Shown here piece after piece: positions 38,196-49,169 of a DNA stretch of 64,000 bases. The stretch covers positions 18,882 through 82,881 of the forward strand of contig JAPOTR010000004.1 in the NCBI GenBank assembly GCA_026709085.1, in the 5' to 3' direction. Below the pieces are notes generated by a model. It saw nothing but the letters and a program-made list of their open reading frames with translations. It was not told where the DNA came from and did not search any database. Source of the stretch: Cyanobacteria bacterium MAG CAR3_bin_5 (GTDB taxonomy: Bacteria > Cyanobacteriota > Cyanobacteriia > PCC-6307 > Cyanobiaceae). The position numbers and the translations under genes were made by a program. How positions within the stretch are numbered: the stretch's first letter is position 1; each line of letters begins with the position of its first letter.

Positions 38196-38624
38196 TCAGC
38201 GCTTGGAGAATTGGGGAGCCTTGCGGGCTTTTTTGAGGCCGTACTTGCGGCGCTCCTTGGCGCGGGGGTCACGGCTGAGGTGGCCTTCCGCCTTGAGGGG
38301 CTTGCGGTTGTCGGGGGAGAGCTTGCACAGGGCCCGGGCAACACCCTGCTTGACGGCATCCGCCTGACCACCTAGGCCACCCCCCTTGGAGTTCACCAGC
38401 AGGTCGTACTCCTTTTCCAGCCCCAGGGTCTCCAACGCAGCGGTAACCGCGGACAGGAAGGCCAGGTTGTGGTTGAGGTAGTCCATGGCGGCGCGGCCGT
38501 TAATGGTGACCTTGCCGTTGCCAGGCACAAGACGCACCCGGGCAATGGCCGTCTTGCGGCGGCCGGTTCCCCAGTAGGAGACGGTATCGGCGGCGGTGAT
38601 GCTTGCAGTGCTTACCATCATCAA
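38196..38624 (-). CDS. rpsI: Ribosomal protein S9
   Basis: 142 residues, [20 protein letters not shown] and the end [12 protein letters not shown], the tail that reaches the P-site tRNA. Three ATG codons stand at the start (38618-38624); the first overlaps the rplM stop by 4 bp. Confidence 0.97.
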   Translation of the reverse strand: MMMVSTASITAADTVSYWGTGRRKTAIARVRLVPGNGKVTINGRAAMDYLNHNLAFLSAVTAALETLGLEKEYDLLVNSKGGGLGGQADAVKQGVARALCKLSPDNRKPLKAEGHLSRDPRAKERRKYGLKKARKAPQFSKR

Positions 38625-39064
38625 CTGGCGGTGGAGAAGGAGAGCGTGGTTGGACGCTGGGCCCCATGGGGGTGAACAGGACCGCGATACACCTTGAGCT
38701 TGCGGAACAACTGGCGGCCCAGGGCATTGCGGGGCAACATCCCCCGCACAGCGGTCTCGATAATCCGCTCCGGCAGGCGTGCTTGCAGATGGCTGAAGGT
38801 TTCTACCTTCATGCCCCCGGGGCGGCCGGAGTGGCGACGGTAAAGCTTCTGATGAGCTTTCCTGCCCCCCACGGTCACCTTCTCCGCATTGACCACCACG
38901 ATAAAGTCCCCCACGTCCATGTGGGGCGTGAAGGTGGGCTTATGCTTGCCCCGCAGCACCTTGGCGATCTCACTGGCCAGGCGTCCCAGGGTCTGACCGG
39001 CAGCATCCACCACGTACCAGTCCCGCTGCAAGGCGTCTACTGAGGGAACGACGGTTTTGTTCAT
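38621..39064 (-). CDS. rplM: Ribosomal protein L13
   Basis: 147 residues, with [20 protein letters not shown] and the block [18 protein letters not shown]. Coupled to rpsI by a 4-bp overlap. 32 bp separate it from truA. Confidence 0.97.
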   Translation of the reverse strand: MNKTVVPSVDALQRDWYVVDAAGQTLGRLASEIAKVLRGKHKPTFTPHMDVGDFIVVVNAEKVTVGGRKAHQKLYRRHSGRPGGMKVETFSHLQARLPERIIETAVRGMLPRNALGRQLFRKLKVYRGPVHPHGAQRPTTLSFSTAS

Positions 39065-39096
39065 CGCACCGTAAGGAAGTCCACAAACGATTTATG

Positions 39097-39939
39097 CTAC
39101 CCCAAGACAGCCCCCGGCCAGGGGACAGGACCAGGAAACAGGGTGGATTCATAACCAACGCCCATGAAGCAGAGGCCCTGGGGCGGCGCCGCCTCCTGCA
39201 CCTCCTCCCGCTTGCCCAGCCGCCAGCGCTGTTCAAACACATCCGCGGGAAGACGACCTTCCCCCACCGCCACCAACTGGCCCACCAGTAGTCTCATCAT
39301 GCCGTAGAGGAAACCACTGCACTGCACATCAACGGCCACCACGTCACCCCGGCGCTGCACCTCCACAGCTTGAACCGTGGTGCGAGCATGGGGACGGGAA
39401 CTGCCCGCCCGCTGAAAGGCGCGAAGATCGTGGCGGCCCAGCAGGGGCTGCAGGGCTGTTGCCATCCGCTCCGTATTCAGCGTGGCGTTGTAGCGGTGCC
39501 AGGTGGTGGTCCGCAGGAAAAGGTTGGGGACCGGGTTGTTGTACAGAAGGTAGCGGTAACGGCGCCAGCGGGCACTGAAACAGGCATGCCACCGGCTGGA
39601 GACGGCACGGGCGGCCAGAACACGGATATCCGCTGGCAGGCAGCCGTTCAGCGCTTTGGGCCAGCGGTGATCGGGAATGGGGCTGGTCACGTCCACGTGC
39701 GCCACCTGGCCGGCTGCATGAACGCCGGCGTCCGTGCGCCCGGCCGCGATTGCCGCCCCTTGGAAGCCAGGCTGCAACTTGCCCACTGCCGCCTCCAGCA
39801 TGGCCTGGATGGTGGGTCCATGACGCTGACGCTGCCAGCCGTGGTAGGTGGTGCCCTCATACTGAAGCAGCAGGGCCAGACGGCGGGTCCGAACGTCTTC
39901 AGACCAACTCGATGATGGCCATTTCCGCGTTGTCGCCAC
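39097..39939 (-). CDS. truA: tRNA pseudouridine(38-40) synthase TruA
   Basis: About 280 residues. The catalytic Asp lies in [19 protein letters not shown], and the family start [18 protein letters not shown] is clear. The start codon is uncertain. In this frame there is no ATG, GTG or TTG between the rplQ stop and [11 protein letters not shown]. The nearest is GTG at 39939, inside rplQ; ATG at 39978 and the start of the open frame at 40026 are alternatives. I chose GTG 39939, so the overlap with rplQ is about 41 bp. Confidence 0.93.
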   Translation of the reverse strand: MATTRKWPSSSWSEDVRTRRLALLLQYEGTTYHGWQRQRHGPTIQAMLEAAVGKLQPGFQGAAIAAGRTDAGVHAAGQVAHVDVTSPIPDHRWPKALNGCLPADIRVLAARAVSSRWHACFSARWRRYRYLLYNNPVPNLFLRTTTWHRYNATLNTERMATALQPLLGRHDLRAFQRAGSSRPHARTTVQAVEVQRRGDVVAVDVQCSGFLYGMMRLLVGQLVAVGEGRLPADVFEQRWRLGKREEVQEAAPPQGLCFMGVGYESTLFPGPVPWPGAVLG

Positions 39940-40249
39940 GGCGCCGCACGGTGCGGGTGATGCGGGTGTAGCCACCATTGCGGTCACCGTATCGCTCAGC
40001 CGCCTTCTCAAAGAGCTTGTGGACAAGATCCTTGTCGTACATGTAGCCCAGAGCTTGGCGCCGTGCGGCCAGACAACCGTCCTTGGCCAAGGTGATCATG
40101 CGATCAGCTTCCTGGCGCAGGGCTTTGGCCCGCGCCTTGGTTGTGGTGATGCGCCCGCTGCGGAGCAACTCCGTGGTCAGGCTGCGCAGGAGGGCCTTGC
40201 GCTGATCAGCGGGCCGGCCAAGCTGGGGAATGCGGCATTGGTGTCGCAT
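39899..40249 (-). CDS. rplQ: Ribosomal protein L17
   Basis: 116 residues from ATG at 40249 ([20 protein letters not shown]), the canonical N-terminus. The frame opens further upstream to 40294, but that would add residues absent from L17. Ends IIELV just inside the truA frame. Confidence 0.97.
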   Translation of the reverse strand: MRHQCRIPQLGRPADQRKALLRSLTTELLRSGRITTTKARAKALRQEADRMITLAKDGCLAARRQALGYMYDKDLVHKLFEKAAERYGDRNGGYTRITRTVRRRGDNAEMAIIELV

Positions 40250-40293
40250 GGTGGGTATGGTTGGTTGGGGGGAACGGCAGGGGCGCCACACCA

Positions 40294-41238
40294 TCAGGCC
40301 TTGGCGCGGCTTTTGGGGAGGGAGACGCCAATGCGCTCCAGGGCTTCAATCACCTCGTCGGCAGACTTGGCCCCGAAGTTCTTGATCTCCAGAAGGTCTT
40401 CATAGCTGAAGGTCATCAGATCCGATACCGTATTGACCTGAGCCCGCTTCAGACAATTGTAGGCCCGCACGGAAAGGTTGATCTCCTCAAGGGGAACCTG
40501 GCTTTCCGCTGAGGTTTCAGGCTCCGGCGTCTCCGGTTCGGGAAGACCCAGGTTGGCCAGGGGCTGAAACAGGAGAATCAACTGATTGGCCGCCTGGGCG
40601 ATGGCTTCGTCAGGGCTGATGGAGCCGTTTGTGGTGATCTCCAGGCGCAGCTTCTCGCTGGCGGAGCCCCCTTCCCCAACAGCGCTCTCGTCCACCGAGT
40701 AGACCACCCGGCGCACGGGCATGAAGACCGCGTCAATTTGAAGGGTATCGATGGATTCAACGCCTTCGTTCAGCCGATCCGCTGGGCGATAGCCCACGCC
40801 ACGCTCCACATGAAGCTCCATTTCCAGGCTGTGACCTTCGGCCACAGTGGCGATGTGCTGGTCAGGATTTACCACGGTCACCTGGGGGGAGAAGTGGATC
40901 TGGCCTGCGGTCACCTCTGCCGGACCTGTCATCAGCACCCGACCGATTTCCACAGCCTCGGGGCTACGGCTGCTGACCACCAACTCCTTGGCGTTGAGGA
41001 GGATGTCAAGAACATCCTCGCGAACACCGGGAATGATGGCGTATTCATGGGCGGCGCCTGCAATCCGCACCGTTGTGACGGCGCTGCCTTCCAGACTTCC
41101 CAGAAGGGTCCTTCGCAGAGCATTGCCCAGGGTGGTGCCCTGGCCCCGCTCAAGGGGGCCGATCAAAAATTCCTGGGTTTGGGACTTATCGTCCCCAATG
41201 GCGATGTCAGGGGCCGGTTCAATTTGGAATTGGAGCAC
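40294..41238 (-). CDS. rpoA: RNA polymerase alpha subunit
   Basis: 314 residues from GTG at 41238 (LQFQIE follows), the usual cyanobacterial start; the frame extends to 41301. N-terminal dimerisation domain with [20 protein letters not shown]. Flexible linker rich in [10 protein letters not shown] at about 225-235. C-terminal helix-hairpin-helix domain [19 protein letters not shown] contacts UP elements and activators. Confidence 0.97.
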   Translation of the reverse strand: MLQFQIEPAPDIAIGDDKSQTQEFLIGPLERGQGTTLGNALRRTLLGSLEGSAVTTVRIAGAAHEYAIIPGVREDVLDILLNAKELVVSSRSPEAVEIGRVLMTGPAEVTAGQIHFSPQVTVVNPDQHIATVAEGHSLEMELHVERGVGYRPADRLNEGVESIDTLQIDAVFMPVRRVVYSVDESAVGEGGSASEKLRLEITTNGSISPDEAIAQAANQLILLFQPLANLGLPEPETPEPETSAESQVPLEEINLSVRAYNCLKRAQVNTVSDLMTFSYEDLLEIKNFGAKSADEVIEALERIGVSLPKSRAKA

Positions 41239-41270
41239 GGTCCGTGTCGGGATGGAGGAGAGGGACAAAA

Positions 41271-41663
41271 TCAGACGCGGCGGCGCTTGGAGCGACGGCA
41301 ACCGTTGTGGGGCAGGGGGGTCACATCCTTGATCAGGGTGATTTCCAACCCCACTGTGCTCAAGGCGCGGATGGCGGTCTCGCGGCCCGATCCCGGTCCG
41401 CGGACTTGCACTTCAATTTGCCGCATGCCTTGATCGACTGCGCGGCGGGCAGCGGCTTCTGCTGCAGTCTGGGCCGCGAAAGGCGTGCCTTTGCGGGCCC
41501 CCTTGAAACCGCTGGCGCCCGCAGAGGACCAGGCAATGACCGCACCGGACGTGTCGGTGATGGAGACAATGGTGTTGTTGAAGGTGCTCTGGATGTGGGC
41601 CACACCGTTGGGCACGTTCCGCTTGACTTTCTTACCACCGCTTTTCTTGACAGGCTTTGCCAT
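41271..41663 (-). CDS. rpsK: Ribosomal protein S11
   Basis: 130 residues: a basic N-terminus ([10 protein letters not shown]), then the core [20 protein letters not shown] and the C-terminal THNGCR-like end [15 protein letters not shown]. 63 bp after rpsM, 32 bp before rpoA. Confidence 0.98.
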   Translation of the reverse strand: MAKPVKKSGGKKVKRNVPNGVAHIQSTFNNTIVSITDTSGAVIAWSSAGASGFKGARKGTPFAAQTAAEAAARRAVDQGMRQIEVQVRGPGSGRETAIRALSTVGLEITLIKDVTPLPHNGCRRSKRRRV

Positions 41664-41726
41664 GGCTAGGAGGCTGCTGGGACTACAGGGACGTTGGGTC
41701 TAGGCGTGAGATACATCAGGCATTGG

Positions 41727-42092
41727 CTACTTTTTCTTGCCGGCCACGGTTTTGCGGGCGCCCCGCCGTGTCCGGGCATTGGTGCGGGTGCGCTGCCCCC
41801 TGACGGGCAGATTCATGCGGTGGCGGCGCCCCCGGAGACAGCCAATGTCTTGAAGACGCTTCAGGGCAATGCCCTCCTGCCGTCGCAGGTCCCCCTCAAC
41901 CGTGTAGCCCTCCACCGCGGTGCGCAGCTTCTGGACGTCATCGTCCGTCAGGTCCTTCGCCCGGATGTCAGGGCTGATCCCGGTGCCGGCCAGGATCTGC
42001 TGGGACCGAACAAGGCCGATGCCGTAGATGTAGGTCAGGGCGACTTCGACCCGCTTGTCCCGGGGAATGTCAACGCCAGAAATCCTTGCCAA
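41727..42092 (-). CDS. rpsM: Ribosomal protein S13
   Basis: 121 residues, [20 protein letters not shown] and the basic end [20 protein letters not shown]. It bridges the small subunit head to the large subunit and P-site tRNA. Confidence 0.98.
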   Translation of the reverse strand: MARISGVDIPRDKRVEVALTYIYGIGLVRSQQILAGTGISPDIRAKDLTDDDVQKLRTAVEGYTVEGDLRRQEGIALKRLQDIGCLRGRRHRMNLPVRGQRTRTNARTRRGARKTVAGKKK

Positions 42093-42171
42093 GACGAAGT
42101 TCTCCTCAGAAAGAACGTGGTTGATGGAACAGAGACAACAAAGCCGTGGTGCGGGGCGGGCATGGGGTCCA

Positions 42172-42285
42172 TCAGCCTTGTCGTTGCTTGTGTTTGGGAT
42201 TGACGCAAATCACCATGACCCGCCCATGGCGGCGGATGACCCGACACCTGTCGCACATCTTCTTGACAGAAGAGCGAACCTTCAT
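42172..42285 (-). CDS. rpmJ: Ribosomal protein L36
   Basis: 37 residues starting [15 protein letters not shown]; a zinc knuckle (C11, C14, C27, H32). ATG at 42285 and TGA at 42172-42174. Located between adk and rpsM; in many bacteria infA lies here too, but here it does not. Confidence 0.95.
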   Translation of the reverse strand: MKVRSSVKKMCDRCRVIRRHGRVMVICVNPKHKQRQG

Positions 42286-42323
42286 GGATTGCCCTCAAAC
42301 GTGACCAAGGCCAAACAATGATT

Positions 42324-42902
42324 TTAGCACATTGTCTCCTCGCTGGGGGCGCACTCGTCCAGGCTGTTGCAGATGCGGGTGGCCACCTCTTCCACACTGC
42401 CCAGCCCATCCACACACTGCAGCAGCCCTCGCCCCTGGTAATGGGCGTTGATGGGTTCCGTTTGCCGGACATAGATCTGCAGCCGCTTGCGCACCACAGC
42501 CTCATTGTCGTCGGAGCGCCCACGGCTCAGCAGCCTGGCCACCAGCTCTTCTTCGGGAACCTGCAGTTGCAGGGCAACCTGCAGCGGCTGCTTCAGGTCG
42601 GCCAGAAGATCATCCAGCATGGCGGCCTGGGTGGAGTTGCGGGGAAACCCGTCCAGCAACCAGCCTCCCTGATGCAGGCTGAGGCGGTGGCGCACGATGG
42701 CCAGCACCAGATCATCACTGACCAGGTCTCCCCGGTCCAGCACCGCCTTCACCTGCTGACCCAAGCTGCTTCCAGCGGCCACCTCGGCCCGCAACAGATC
42801 CCCGGTGGAGAGGTGCAGCAGACCCCTGGCGGCGGCCAGCAGCATGCATTGGGTGCCTTTCCCAGCGCCGGGAGGGCCAAGAACAACGACTCTCTTGCTC
42901 AT
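42324..42902 (-). CDS. adk: Adenylate kinase
   Basis: 192 residues, short form without the zinc LID insertion. The P-loop GPPGAGKGTQ is at 9-18; then STGDLLRAEV and DGFPRN. Equilibrates AMP and ATP. Overlaps the secY stop by 4 bp. Confidence 0.97.
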   Translation of the reverse strand: MSKRVVVLGPPGAGKGTQCMLLAAARGLLHLSTGDLLRAEVAAGSSLGQQVKAVLDRGDLVSDDLVLAIVRHRLSLHQGGWLLDGFPRNSTQAAMLDDLLADLKQPLQVALQLQVPEEELVARLLSRGRSDDNEAVVRKRLQIYVRQTEPINAHYQGRGLLQCVDGLGSVEEVATRICNSLDECAPSEETMC

Positions 42903-44227
42903 TGCCGCACCATCCCCTCGTAACGCTGAGAGATCACGTTGGTCTGCAACTGTTTGGCCGTTTCAATGGCCACACCCACCAGAATCAGCAGGGATGTGGC
43001 TCCCAGACCCTGCAGCACGCCAGTCCCTGTAAGGGAGTAGACCAAGTTGGGAATTATGGCGATCAGGCCCAGGAAGGAGCCGCCAATCAGGGTGAGTCGA
43101 TTGATTACGCCGGAGAGGTACTCCGCCGTTGCAGAGCCGGGCCGAATGCCGGGAATGGCCACCCCTTGCCGCTTCAGATTCAGGGCCATATCCGTGGGAT
43201 TCACCACCAGGGAGGCGTAGAAAAAGGAAAACCCGAAGATCAGGAAGAAGTAGGTGAGCCCATAGCCCCAGCCCGTTGTCCAGCCAAGCCCTGGACCCGG
43301 AACGGTGTAGGTGGGGCTTAACCAGTTGGCCAGGCTCACCAGCGCCGGATTGTTTGTGAAGTTGGCCAAGGTGGCCGGCAGGAACAACATGGCGGAAGCG
43401 AAGATGATAGGCATCACACCGCCGGAGATGAGCTTGAGGGGCAAGTAGCTTTGCCGTTCCGGCAGGGCAGCCATAAAGCCAATCTGGCGGCGGGCCGAGA
43501 CAATGGGGATGCGTCGGCTGCCCTCTTGCACAGCCACAATGGCCACCACCATGGAGAGCGCCACCGCCACCGTCACCACGATGGGGAAGATCTTCCCGGC
43601 CTGGGCCTCACGGATGATGTTCTGCAGGGTGTTGGGGAGGGAGGCGGTGATGTTGATGAAGATCACCAGAGACGCCCCGTTGCCGATGCCCTTCTCCGTA
43701 ATGATCTCGCTGATCCACATGACCACCATGGCCCCCGTGGTCAGGGCCAGACTGGTGGAGACGACAAACAGGGCCCCCTCCAGATCTCCATTGGCGAAGC
43801 CCCGCAGGTAAAGGGAGAAGATCACCGCCTGGAGGCTGCCCCACCCCAGGGCCACGTAGCGGGTGATCTGCGCCAACTTGCGGCGGCCCGCTTCCCCTTC
43901 GTCCTTTTGCAGGGTTTCCAGGGTGGGGAGGGCTGCCGTCAGCAACTGCATGATGATGGAGGCGTTGATGAAGGGCAGAATCCCCAAGGAGAACACCCCA
44001 CCGGGCGCTCCGCCGGTGAAGATGCTGAGCAGACCGATCAACTGACCACCCGACAGTTGATTCTGCAGTTGGGAGACATCAAGACCAGGGATCCAGATGT
44101 AGGCCCCCACGCGAATCAGCAGCAACAGGCCCAGGGTGATCAGGACGCGCCTCCGCAAATCGGGAGCCGTCACAATCTGGGTGAGTGTTTCTCCGGTGGT
44201 TGGGGCTCTGCCCTGGCTAAGGGTCAT
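42899..44227 (-). CDS. secY: Preprotein translocase subunit SecY
   Basis: 442 residues with ten predicted membrane helices. The plug helix region follows LLSIFTGGAPGGVFSLGILP and the cytoplasmic loops carry IGFMAALPERQSYLPLK and ALNLKRQGVAIPGIRPG. It forms the plasma-membrane and thylakoid channel with SecE and SecG. 4-bp overlap with adk. Confidence 0.97.
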   Translation of the reverse strand: MTLSQGRAPTTGETLTQIVTAPDLRRRVLITLGLLLLIRVGAYIWIPGLDVSQLQNQLSGGQLIGLLSIFTGGAPGGVFSLGILPFINASIIMQLLTAALPTLETLQKDEGEAGRRKLAQITRYVALGWGSLQAVIFSLYLRGFANGDLEGALFVVSTSLALTTGAMVVMWISEIITEKGIGNGASLVIFINITASLPNTLQNIIREAQAGKIFPIVVTVAVALSMVVAIVAVQEGSRRIPIVSARRQIGFMAALPERQSYLPLKLISGGVMPIIFASAMLFLPATLANFTNNPALVSLANWLSPTYTVPGPGLGWTTGWGYGLTYFFLIFGFSFFYASLVVNPTDMALNLKRQGVAIPGIRPGSATAEYLSGVINRLTLIGGSFLGLIAIIPNLVYSLTGTGVLQGLGATSLLILVGVAIETAKQLQTNVISQRYEGMVRQ

Positions 44228-44286
44228 CCGCTGGGAGGAGGGGTGGAATAGATGGGTCTGCGCGCCAGAGAGGCAGGGAGTCTGCC

Positions 44287-44787
44287 TCAGGGCTGTTTCC
44301 TAGACGGCTTGTCAGGGCGGACCCACTTGTTGCGACCCGGCAGAAGGTGGCAGGTGCCGCCAGCAGCCAGGATCTTTTCACGGGCGGTCTTGCTGAAGCC
44401 ATGGGCTTTGCAATGAAGCTTGACCTTGACTTCCCCGTCCCCAAGCACTTTCAGCGGTGCGGAGTTTTTGCCCACGATCCCCGCTTCCCTCAGGGATGCG
44501 AGGGTCACCTCACTCCCGTCGGGCAAGGGGGACAAATCCCCCACGTTCACCACCGTAAACACCTTGGGGTTCACCACGGTGAAGTGCTTCAGCTTGGGAA
44601 TCCGCCGGTAGAGGGGCATTTGCCCACCTTCAAAACCGGGGCGGGTGGGGCGCCCCGAGCGTGATTTCTGGCCCCGCATGCCAAAGCCGCAGCTAGCCCC
44701 TTGACCAGCGGCAATACCACGTCCTTTACGATTGCGGGGTCGGCGGGATCCGGGTTGGGGCCGAAGGGTATGGAGATGAGCGGTCAT
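44287..44787 (-). CDS. rplO: Ribosomal protein L15
   Basis: 166 residues, longer than typical bacterial L15 by a C-terminal basic tail ([19 protein letters not shown]). The N-terminal [20 protein letters not shown] loop is the family signature. Confidence 0.97.
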   Translation of the reverse strand: MTAHLHTLRPQPGSRRPRNRKGRGIAAGQGASCGFGMRGQKSRSGRPTRPGFEGGQMPLYRRIPKLKHFTVVNPKVFTVVNVGDLSPLPDGSEVTLASLREAGIVGKNSAPLKVLGDGEVKVKLHCKAHGFSKTAREKILAAGGTCHLLPGRNKWVRPDKPSRKQP

Positions 44788-44801
44788 GGCCGGAATGGGG
44801 A

Positions 44802-45425
44802 TCAGGAATACATTTGCTGAAGAGGGATGCCACGTTCCTTGGCGGCTGCCTTATGGGTGCGCAGGGCGCTGAGGGCCAGCATGGCGGCACGGGCATTGTT
44901 GAGGGGGGTCTTGGAGCCAAGCCGCTTGGCCAGCACGTTCTTGACACCCGCCAGTTCCAGAACGGTGCGGATGGAACCGCCGGCAATCACGCCCGTACCG
45001 GGGGCGGCAGGGCGCATCAGCACACTGGCGGCTCCGTCACGCCCCTGGGCCACCGTGGGAATGGAGCTGCTGGCGGTGAGGGGCACCTTCACCAGGTGCT
45101 TCTTGCCATCGGCCACCCCTTTACGGACAGCGCCAATCACGTCACTGGCCTTGCCCACGCCCACGCCCACCTGGCCTTTCTCGTTGCCCACAACCAGGAT
45201 GGCCCGGAAGCTCATTTTCTTGCCGCCTTTCACGGTCTTGGAGACGCGGCGAATCTGCACCACCCGTTCCTGCCATTCGGAATCCCGCTCCTCACGGCGC
45301 TGGCGGCGTTCACGGCGTTCACGGCGTTCACGGCGCTGACCCTGCTGTTGTCCCTGTTGACCTTCGGCAGTAGGGGGAACGTCCGCAGCAACTGGGACTT
45401 GGGATTGGCTGTTGGAGTCAGTCAT
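44802..45425 (-). CDS. rpsE: Ribosomal protein S5
   Basis: 207 residues from ATG at 45425. The N-terminal extension is a Gln/Arg/Glu-rich stretch that contains a 9-bp tandem repeat (RRE units). The core is normal: [19 protein letters not shown] and [20 protein letters not shown]. Locally repetitive, but the frame is intact. Confidence 0.97.
   Translation of the reverse strand: MTDSNSQSQVPVAADVPPTAEGQQGQQQGQRRERRERRERRQRREERDSEWQERVVQIRRVSKTVKGGKKMSFRAILVVGNEKGQVGVGVGKASDVIGAVRKGVADGKKHLVKVPLTASSSIPTVAQGRDGAASVLMRPAAPGTGVIAGGSIRTVLELAGVKNVLAKRLGSKTPLNNARAAMLALSALRTHKAAAKERGIPLQQMYS
45305..45340. repeat. 9-bp tandem repeat inside rpsE
   Basis: GGCGTTCAC occurs three times exactly (45305-45331) and a fourth time with changes. 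The minus-strand reading is RRE repeats in the S5 N-terminus. Period is a codon multiple. Confidence 0.85.
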
Positions 45426-45433
45426 GGTCAACA

Positions 45434-45799
45434 TTAAAAGACAAGGCCCGCATCCCGGGCAGCATCGGCCAGGGCTTTGACCCGACCGTGATAGATATTG
45501 CCACCCCGGTCAAAGACCACCGAGCGGACGCCTTTGGCCAGAGCCCGCTCGGCCACCAGCTTGCCCACCGCCTGAGAGGCCTTGCAGTTGGCTCCCGGTC
45601 CCGGAAGGTCCTGGCGCAGACCCTTGTCAATACTGGATGCCGCTGCCAAGGTGTTCTGGGCGCCATCGTCAATCACCTGGGCGTAGATGTGGTTGTTGGA
45701 GCGGAAGACCGCAAGGCGGGGCCGCTGTGCAGTGCCCTGAATTCGGCGGCGAACACGCCGGTGGCGGCGCTGGGTGCGGGCGGTGCGAGAGGCAAGCAT
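45434..45799 (-). CDS. rplR: Ribosomal protein L18
   Basis: 121 residues from ATG at 45799 ([19 protein letters not shown]). The 5S rRNA-binding signature is [19 protein letters not shown]. The open frame to 45832 overlaps the rplF end and is not family-like. Confidence 0.97.
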   Translation of the reverse strand: MLASRTARTQRRHRRVRRRIQGTAQRPRLAVFRSNNHIYAQVIDDGAQNTLAAASSIDKGLRQDLPGPGANCKASQAVGKLVAERALAKGVRSVVFDRGGNIYHGRVKALADAARDAGLVF

Positions 45800-45835
45800 G
45801 GTCACAGATGGAGAAAGGCCGTTGGGCGCCAATGG

Positions 45836-46375
45836 TTACTTCTTGCCGGCCTTACCGGCCTTGCGCAGGATGGTCTCGGCCACGTATTTGATGCCTTTGC
45901 CCTTGTAGGGCTCCGGTGGAGACACGGCGCGAACCTTGGCTGCCTCGTTGCCTACCACCTCTTTCTCGGCGCCACTGACCGTGATCCTGGTGTTGTTCTC
46001 CACCTTATAGGTGATGCCCTGGGGTGGCGCCAACTCCACAGGATGACTATAGCCGGCACTCAGGACCAGGGTTCCACCCCTGACCTGGGCACGGTAGCCC
46101 ACGCCCACCATGTCCAAGGTCTTGCTGTAGCCCTTGGTCACCCCCTCCACCATGTTGGCCACAAGGGTGCGAGACAGGCCATGGCGCATCCGGTTCATGC
46201 GGCTGGCGCCGGTGGGGGTGACCACCAGGGTCTGCCCATGGCGGTCAATGGCAACCCCCTCGGGCAGGGTGCGCCGTAGCTCCCCGTTGGGACCTTTCAC
46301 CTCCACAGTGCGCCCCTCAAGCTGCACCTGGACATTGGCGGGAATGGGAACTGGTTGCTTGCCGATCCGTGACAT
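45836..46375 (-). CDS. rplF: Ribosomal protein L6
   Basis: 179 residues, [20 protein letters not shown] and the C-terminal signature [17 protein letters not shown]. Confidence 0.98.
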   Translation of the reverse strand: MSRIGKQPVPIPANVQVQLEGRTVEVKGPNGELRRTLPEGVAIDRHGQTLVVTPTGASRMNRMRHGLSRTLVANMVEGVTKGYSKTLDMVGVGYRAQVRGGTLVLSAGYSHPVELAPPQGITYKVENNTRITVSGAEKEVVGNEAAKVRAVSPPEPYKGKGIKYVAETILRKAGKAGKK

Positions 46376-46406
46376 GGTGTCTTCTCAAGGGGTCGTGTTC
46401 TCAAGG

Positions 46407-46808
46407 TCAGTAGACGTAACAGAGCACTTCACCGCCAATGCCCTGCTTGCGGGCAGTGCGGTCGCTCATGACGCCTTGGGACGTGGAAATAATTGCCACA
46501 CCAATTCCACCCAACACCTTGGGCAGGTGGCGATGATTGGAATAGATGCGCAAACCGGGCTTGCTGACCCGCTGCAGAGCGCGAATCAGGGGCTGCTTGT
46601 GTTTTCCAGCGTACCTTAGCTCAAGCACCAACTGCTTACGGAAGCCTTCACCCTCTTCGTTAAAGGCATGAATAAAGCCTTCTTCCCGCAGCACCTTGGC
46701 GATGCTGCAGCACATGCGTGAGGCAGGAATGCTGGTGGTGGCATGACGTTTTTCACTCGCGTTACGAATGCGGGTGAGCATGTCAGAAATGGAATCGTGG
46801 CTGGCCAT
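46407..46808 (-). CDS. rpsH: Ribosomal protein S8
   Basis: 133 residues, [20 protein letters not shown] and the C-terminal [20 protein letters not shown]. In E. coli S8 represses the spc operon; no such target is evident here. Confidence 0.98.
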   Translation of the reverse strand: MASHDSISDMLTRIRNASEKRHATTSIPASRMCCSIAKVLREEGFIHAFNEEGEGFRKQLVLELRYAGKHKQPLIRALQRVSKPGLRIYSNHRHLPKVLGGIGVAIISTSQGVMSDRTARKQGIGGEVLCYVY

Positions 46809-46828
46809 GGTGGATTTCCGCTGGGGGC

Positions 46829-47380
46829 TCAGGTCTTGCTAAACGGCATGCCCATTTCGCGGAGCAATGCGCGGCCCTCGTCATCGCTTCGGGCAGTGGT
46901 GACAATGGTGACGTCCATGCCGCGGACGGCGTCAATCTCGTCAAAGCTGATCTCCGGGAAAATCAACTGCTCCTTCACCCCCAGGGTGTAGTTGCCGCGA
47001 CCGTCGAAACTTTTGGGGTTGACACCACGGAAGTCACGGATGCGGGGCAAAGCCAGGTTGATGAGGCGATCAAGGAAGGCGTACATGCGATCACCCCGCA
47101 GAGTCACCATGACGCCAATGGGCATTCCCGTGCGGATCTTGAAGCTGGAAATTGCCTTCTTGGCCCGGGTAATGATCGGCTTCTGGCCGGTAATTCTGGC
47201 AATCTCGGCTGTGGATCCTTCCAGGGCCTTGGAGTTCTGTGCCGCCTCCCCCAGGCCGCGGTTGACGGTGACCTTGACGGGTTTGGGCACCTGGTGGATA
47301 TTGTCCAGCCGCAATTCCTTTTGCAGCCTGGGCTGGATGGTTTGCTTGTAGCGCTGCTTGAGGGGAACGAAGGTGGTCAT
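46829..47380 (-). CDS. rplE: Ribosomal protein L5
   Basis: 183 residues, with [20 protein letters not shown] and [20 protein letters not shown]. Binds 5S rRNA and P-site tRNA. 70 bp after rplX. Confidence 0.98.
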   Translation of the reverse strand: MTTFVPLKQRYKQTIQPRLQKELRLDNIHQVPKPVKVTVNRGLGEAAQNSKALEGSTAEIARITGQKPIITRAKKAISSFKIRTGMPIGVMVTLRGDRMYAFLDRLINLALPRIRDFRGVNPKSFDGRGNYTLGVKEQLIFPEISFDEIDAVRGMDVTIVTTARSDDEGRALLREMGMPFSKT

Positions 47381-47450
47381 CGTGGGCAGGAGTGATGCTT
47401 CTGGTCGTTGTCAGAAGGAATGGGGAGAAACACGTGGGAAGAAGAAATCA

Positions 47451-47789
47451 TCAATCCAGGATCTCTCCTGTTTTCTTGAGCCGCCGCTTTTTGCTGCCAT
47501 CCTCCTGGAGAACCATCTCAATGCGGCTGGCCACCTTCTGCTCCACGGAGTACACCATGACGTTGGAGGCATGGATGGGGGCCTCCTCGTTGACAATGCG
47601 GCCACTCTCCTCGTCCTGCTTGGGCTTGACGTGGCGTGTGCGCATGTTGATGCCTTCCACAACCACCCGGTTGTCCGCCAACAGGGTGCGCAGCACCTTG
47701 CCTGTCTTGCCCCGATCCTTCCCGGCAATCACCTGAACGGTGTCACCGGTTTTGATGCGCAGCTTGCGGGGCTGTGTCGACTTTGCCAT
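47451..47789 (-). CDS. rplX: Ribosomal protein L24
   Basis: 112 residues, [20 protein letters not shown] is the KOW motif. Overlaps rplN by a single base at 47789. Confidence 0.97.
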   Translation of the reverse strand: MAKSTQPRKLRIKTGDTVQVIAGKDRGKTGKVLRTLLADNRVVVEGINMRTRHVKPKQDEESGRIVNEEAPIHASNVMVYSVEQKVASRIEMVLQEDGSKKRRLKKTGEILD

Positions 47790-48154
47790 CAGATTACCTC
47801 CGGGGCCAGGGAAACGATTTTGGTAAAGCTGCGCTCCCGCAACTCCCGGGCCACCGGCCCGAAGACCCGGGTGCCCCGGGGATTTTTGTCGTCGTTAATG
47901 ATCACGGCGGCGTTGTCGTCAAAGCGGATGGCGTTGCCCGTATCCCGCCGCAAGGTGGCGCGGGTGCGCACCACCACGGCCTTGACCACGTCAGACTTTT
48001 TCACCCCCATGTTGGGGGTGGCGTCCTTCACCGCGGCAACAATCACGTCCCCCACGTGGGCATAGCGTCCCCTGTTGCCCAGAACCCGAATGCACTGGAT
48101 TTTGCGGGCGCCACTGTTGTCGGCCACATTGAGATAGGTTTCCTGCTGAATCAT
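47789..48154 (-). CDS. rplN: Ribosomal protein L14
   Basis: 121 residues, [20 protein letters not shown] and [20 protein letters not shown]. 13 bp after rpsQ. Confidence 0.98.
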   Translation of the reverse strand: MIQQETYLNVADNSGARKIQCIRVLGNRGRYAHVGDVIVAAVKDATPNMGVKKSDVVKAVVVRTRATLRRDTGNAIRFDDNAAVIINDDKNPRGTRVFGPVARELRERSFTKIVSLAPEVI

Positions 48155-48167
48155 GGCTGGCCTCCCT

Positions 48168-48416
48168 TCAGCGCTTCGTGGAACTGATAATCTCTGCCAC
48201 CATCCAGGTTTTGTGGCGGCTGAGGGGGCGGGTTTCCGAGATCAGGACCCGGTCGCCCACATGGCAGCGATTGGTTTCATCATGCACCTTGTAGCGCTTG
48301 GTGCGGCTCACCGTCTTTTTGTAGACAGGATGTGGGAAGCGGTTTTCGACTGCGACCACGACGGTTTTGTCCATCTTGTCGCTGACGACGACGCCAAGCC
48401 GTTCTTTGGTGGCCAT
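48168..48416 (-). CDS. rpsQ: Ribosomal protein S17
   Basis: 82 residues, [20 protein letters not shown] with [20 protein letters not shown]. 5 bp after rpmC. Confidence 0.97.
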   Translation of the reverse strand: MATKERLGVVVSDKMDKTVVVAVENRFPHPVYKKTVSRTKRYKVHDETNRCHVGDRVLISETRPLSRHKTWMVAEIISSTKR

Positions 48417-48421
48417 AGGGC

Positions 48422-48655
48422 TTAATCGGTGGATGGAGAGGTGGAAGGATTGGCCTGGCGGCGCTGCTGCCGGATGGTGAGCAGTCGCGCCAGCTTGACT
48501 CGGGTCTGTCGGAACAGATGGGATTTGTCCAACTGGCGGGTGGCCCGTTTGCAGCGCAACTCGAACAGGGTTCTGCGGGCGGCCGCAACCTGGTCGTTGA
48601 GGGCAGCGTCGTCCAGTTGAAGAAGATCGGTGTAGGCAGAAGAGGAGGTGGTCAT
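48422..48655 (-). CDS. rpmC: Ribosomal protein L29
   Basis: 77 residues from ATG at 48655. Contains [20 protein letters not shown], the family core, and [19 protein letters not shown]. The open frame runs to 48832, antisense or overlapping rplP, and is not coding. Confidence 0.95.
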   Translation of the reverse strand: MTTSSSAYTDLLQLDDAALNDQVAAARRTLFELRCKRATRQLDKSHLFRQTRVKLARLLTIRQQRRQANPSTSPSTD

Positions 48656-48677
48656 GGGTTCCATGGGAGAAGTGGCC

Positions 48678-49154
48678 CTAGGCCTCCCCGGGGGGCGTGA
48701 GGCTGGCATTGGCAACGGCGGGCATGGGGGTATCGCCAATGCCCTCCCGCACCAGGAACTTCGTCTTGACCGGCAGCTTGTATTGCGCCAGCCGCATGGC
48801 GGTGCGGGCCAACTCTTCGTTGATCTCCTCACCGCCCATCTCGAAGAGAATGCGTCCAGGCTTCACCACGGCCACCCAGAACTCCGGGTTGCCCTTGCCC
48901 GATCCCATGCGGGTTTCCGCCGCCCGCATGGTGATGGATTTGTCAGGGAAGATGCGGATCCACACCTTGCCTCCCCGCCGTATGGCGCGGGTCATGGCGC
49001 GGCGACTGGCCTCAATCTGCCGTGAGGTGATCCAGCCGCATTCCTGGGCCTGAATGGCGAAGTCACCAAAGGCAATGGTGTTGCCGCGGGTGGCAACCCC
49101 CCGCATCCGGCCCCGCTGCATCTTGCGGAATTTGACCCGTTTCGGACTCAACAT
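48678..49154 (-). CDS. rplP: Ribosomal protein L16
   Basis: 158 residues, [20 protein letters not shown], then [20 protein letters not shown] and [19 protein letters not shown]. Contacts the A site. Longer C-terminus than E. coli. Confidence 0.98.
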   Translation of the reverse strand: MLSPKRVKFRKMQRGRMRGVATRGNTIAFGDFAIQAQECGWITSRQIEASRRAMTRAIRRGGKVWIRIFPDKSITMRAAETRMGSGKGNPEFWVAVVKPGRILFEMGGEEINEELARTAMRLAQYKLPVKTKFLVREGIGDTPMPAVANASLTPPGEA

Positions 49155-49169
49155 GGTTTAGATCCCCCG

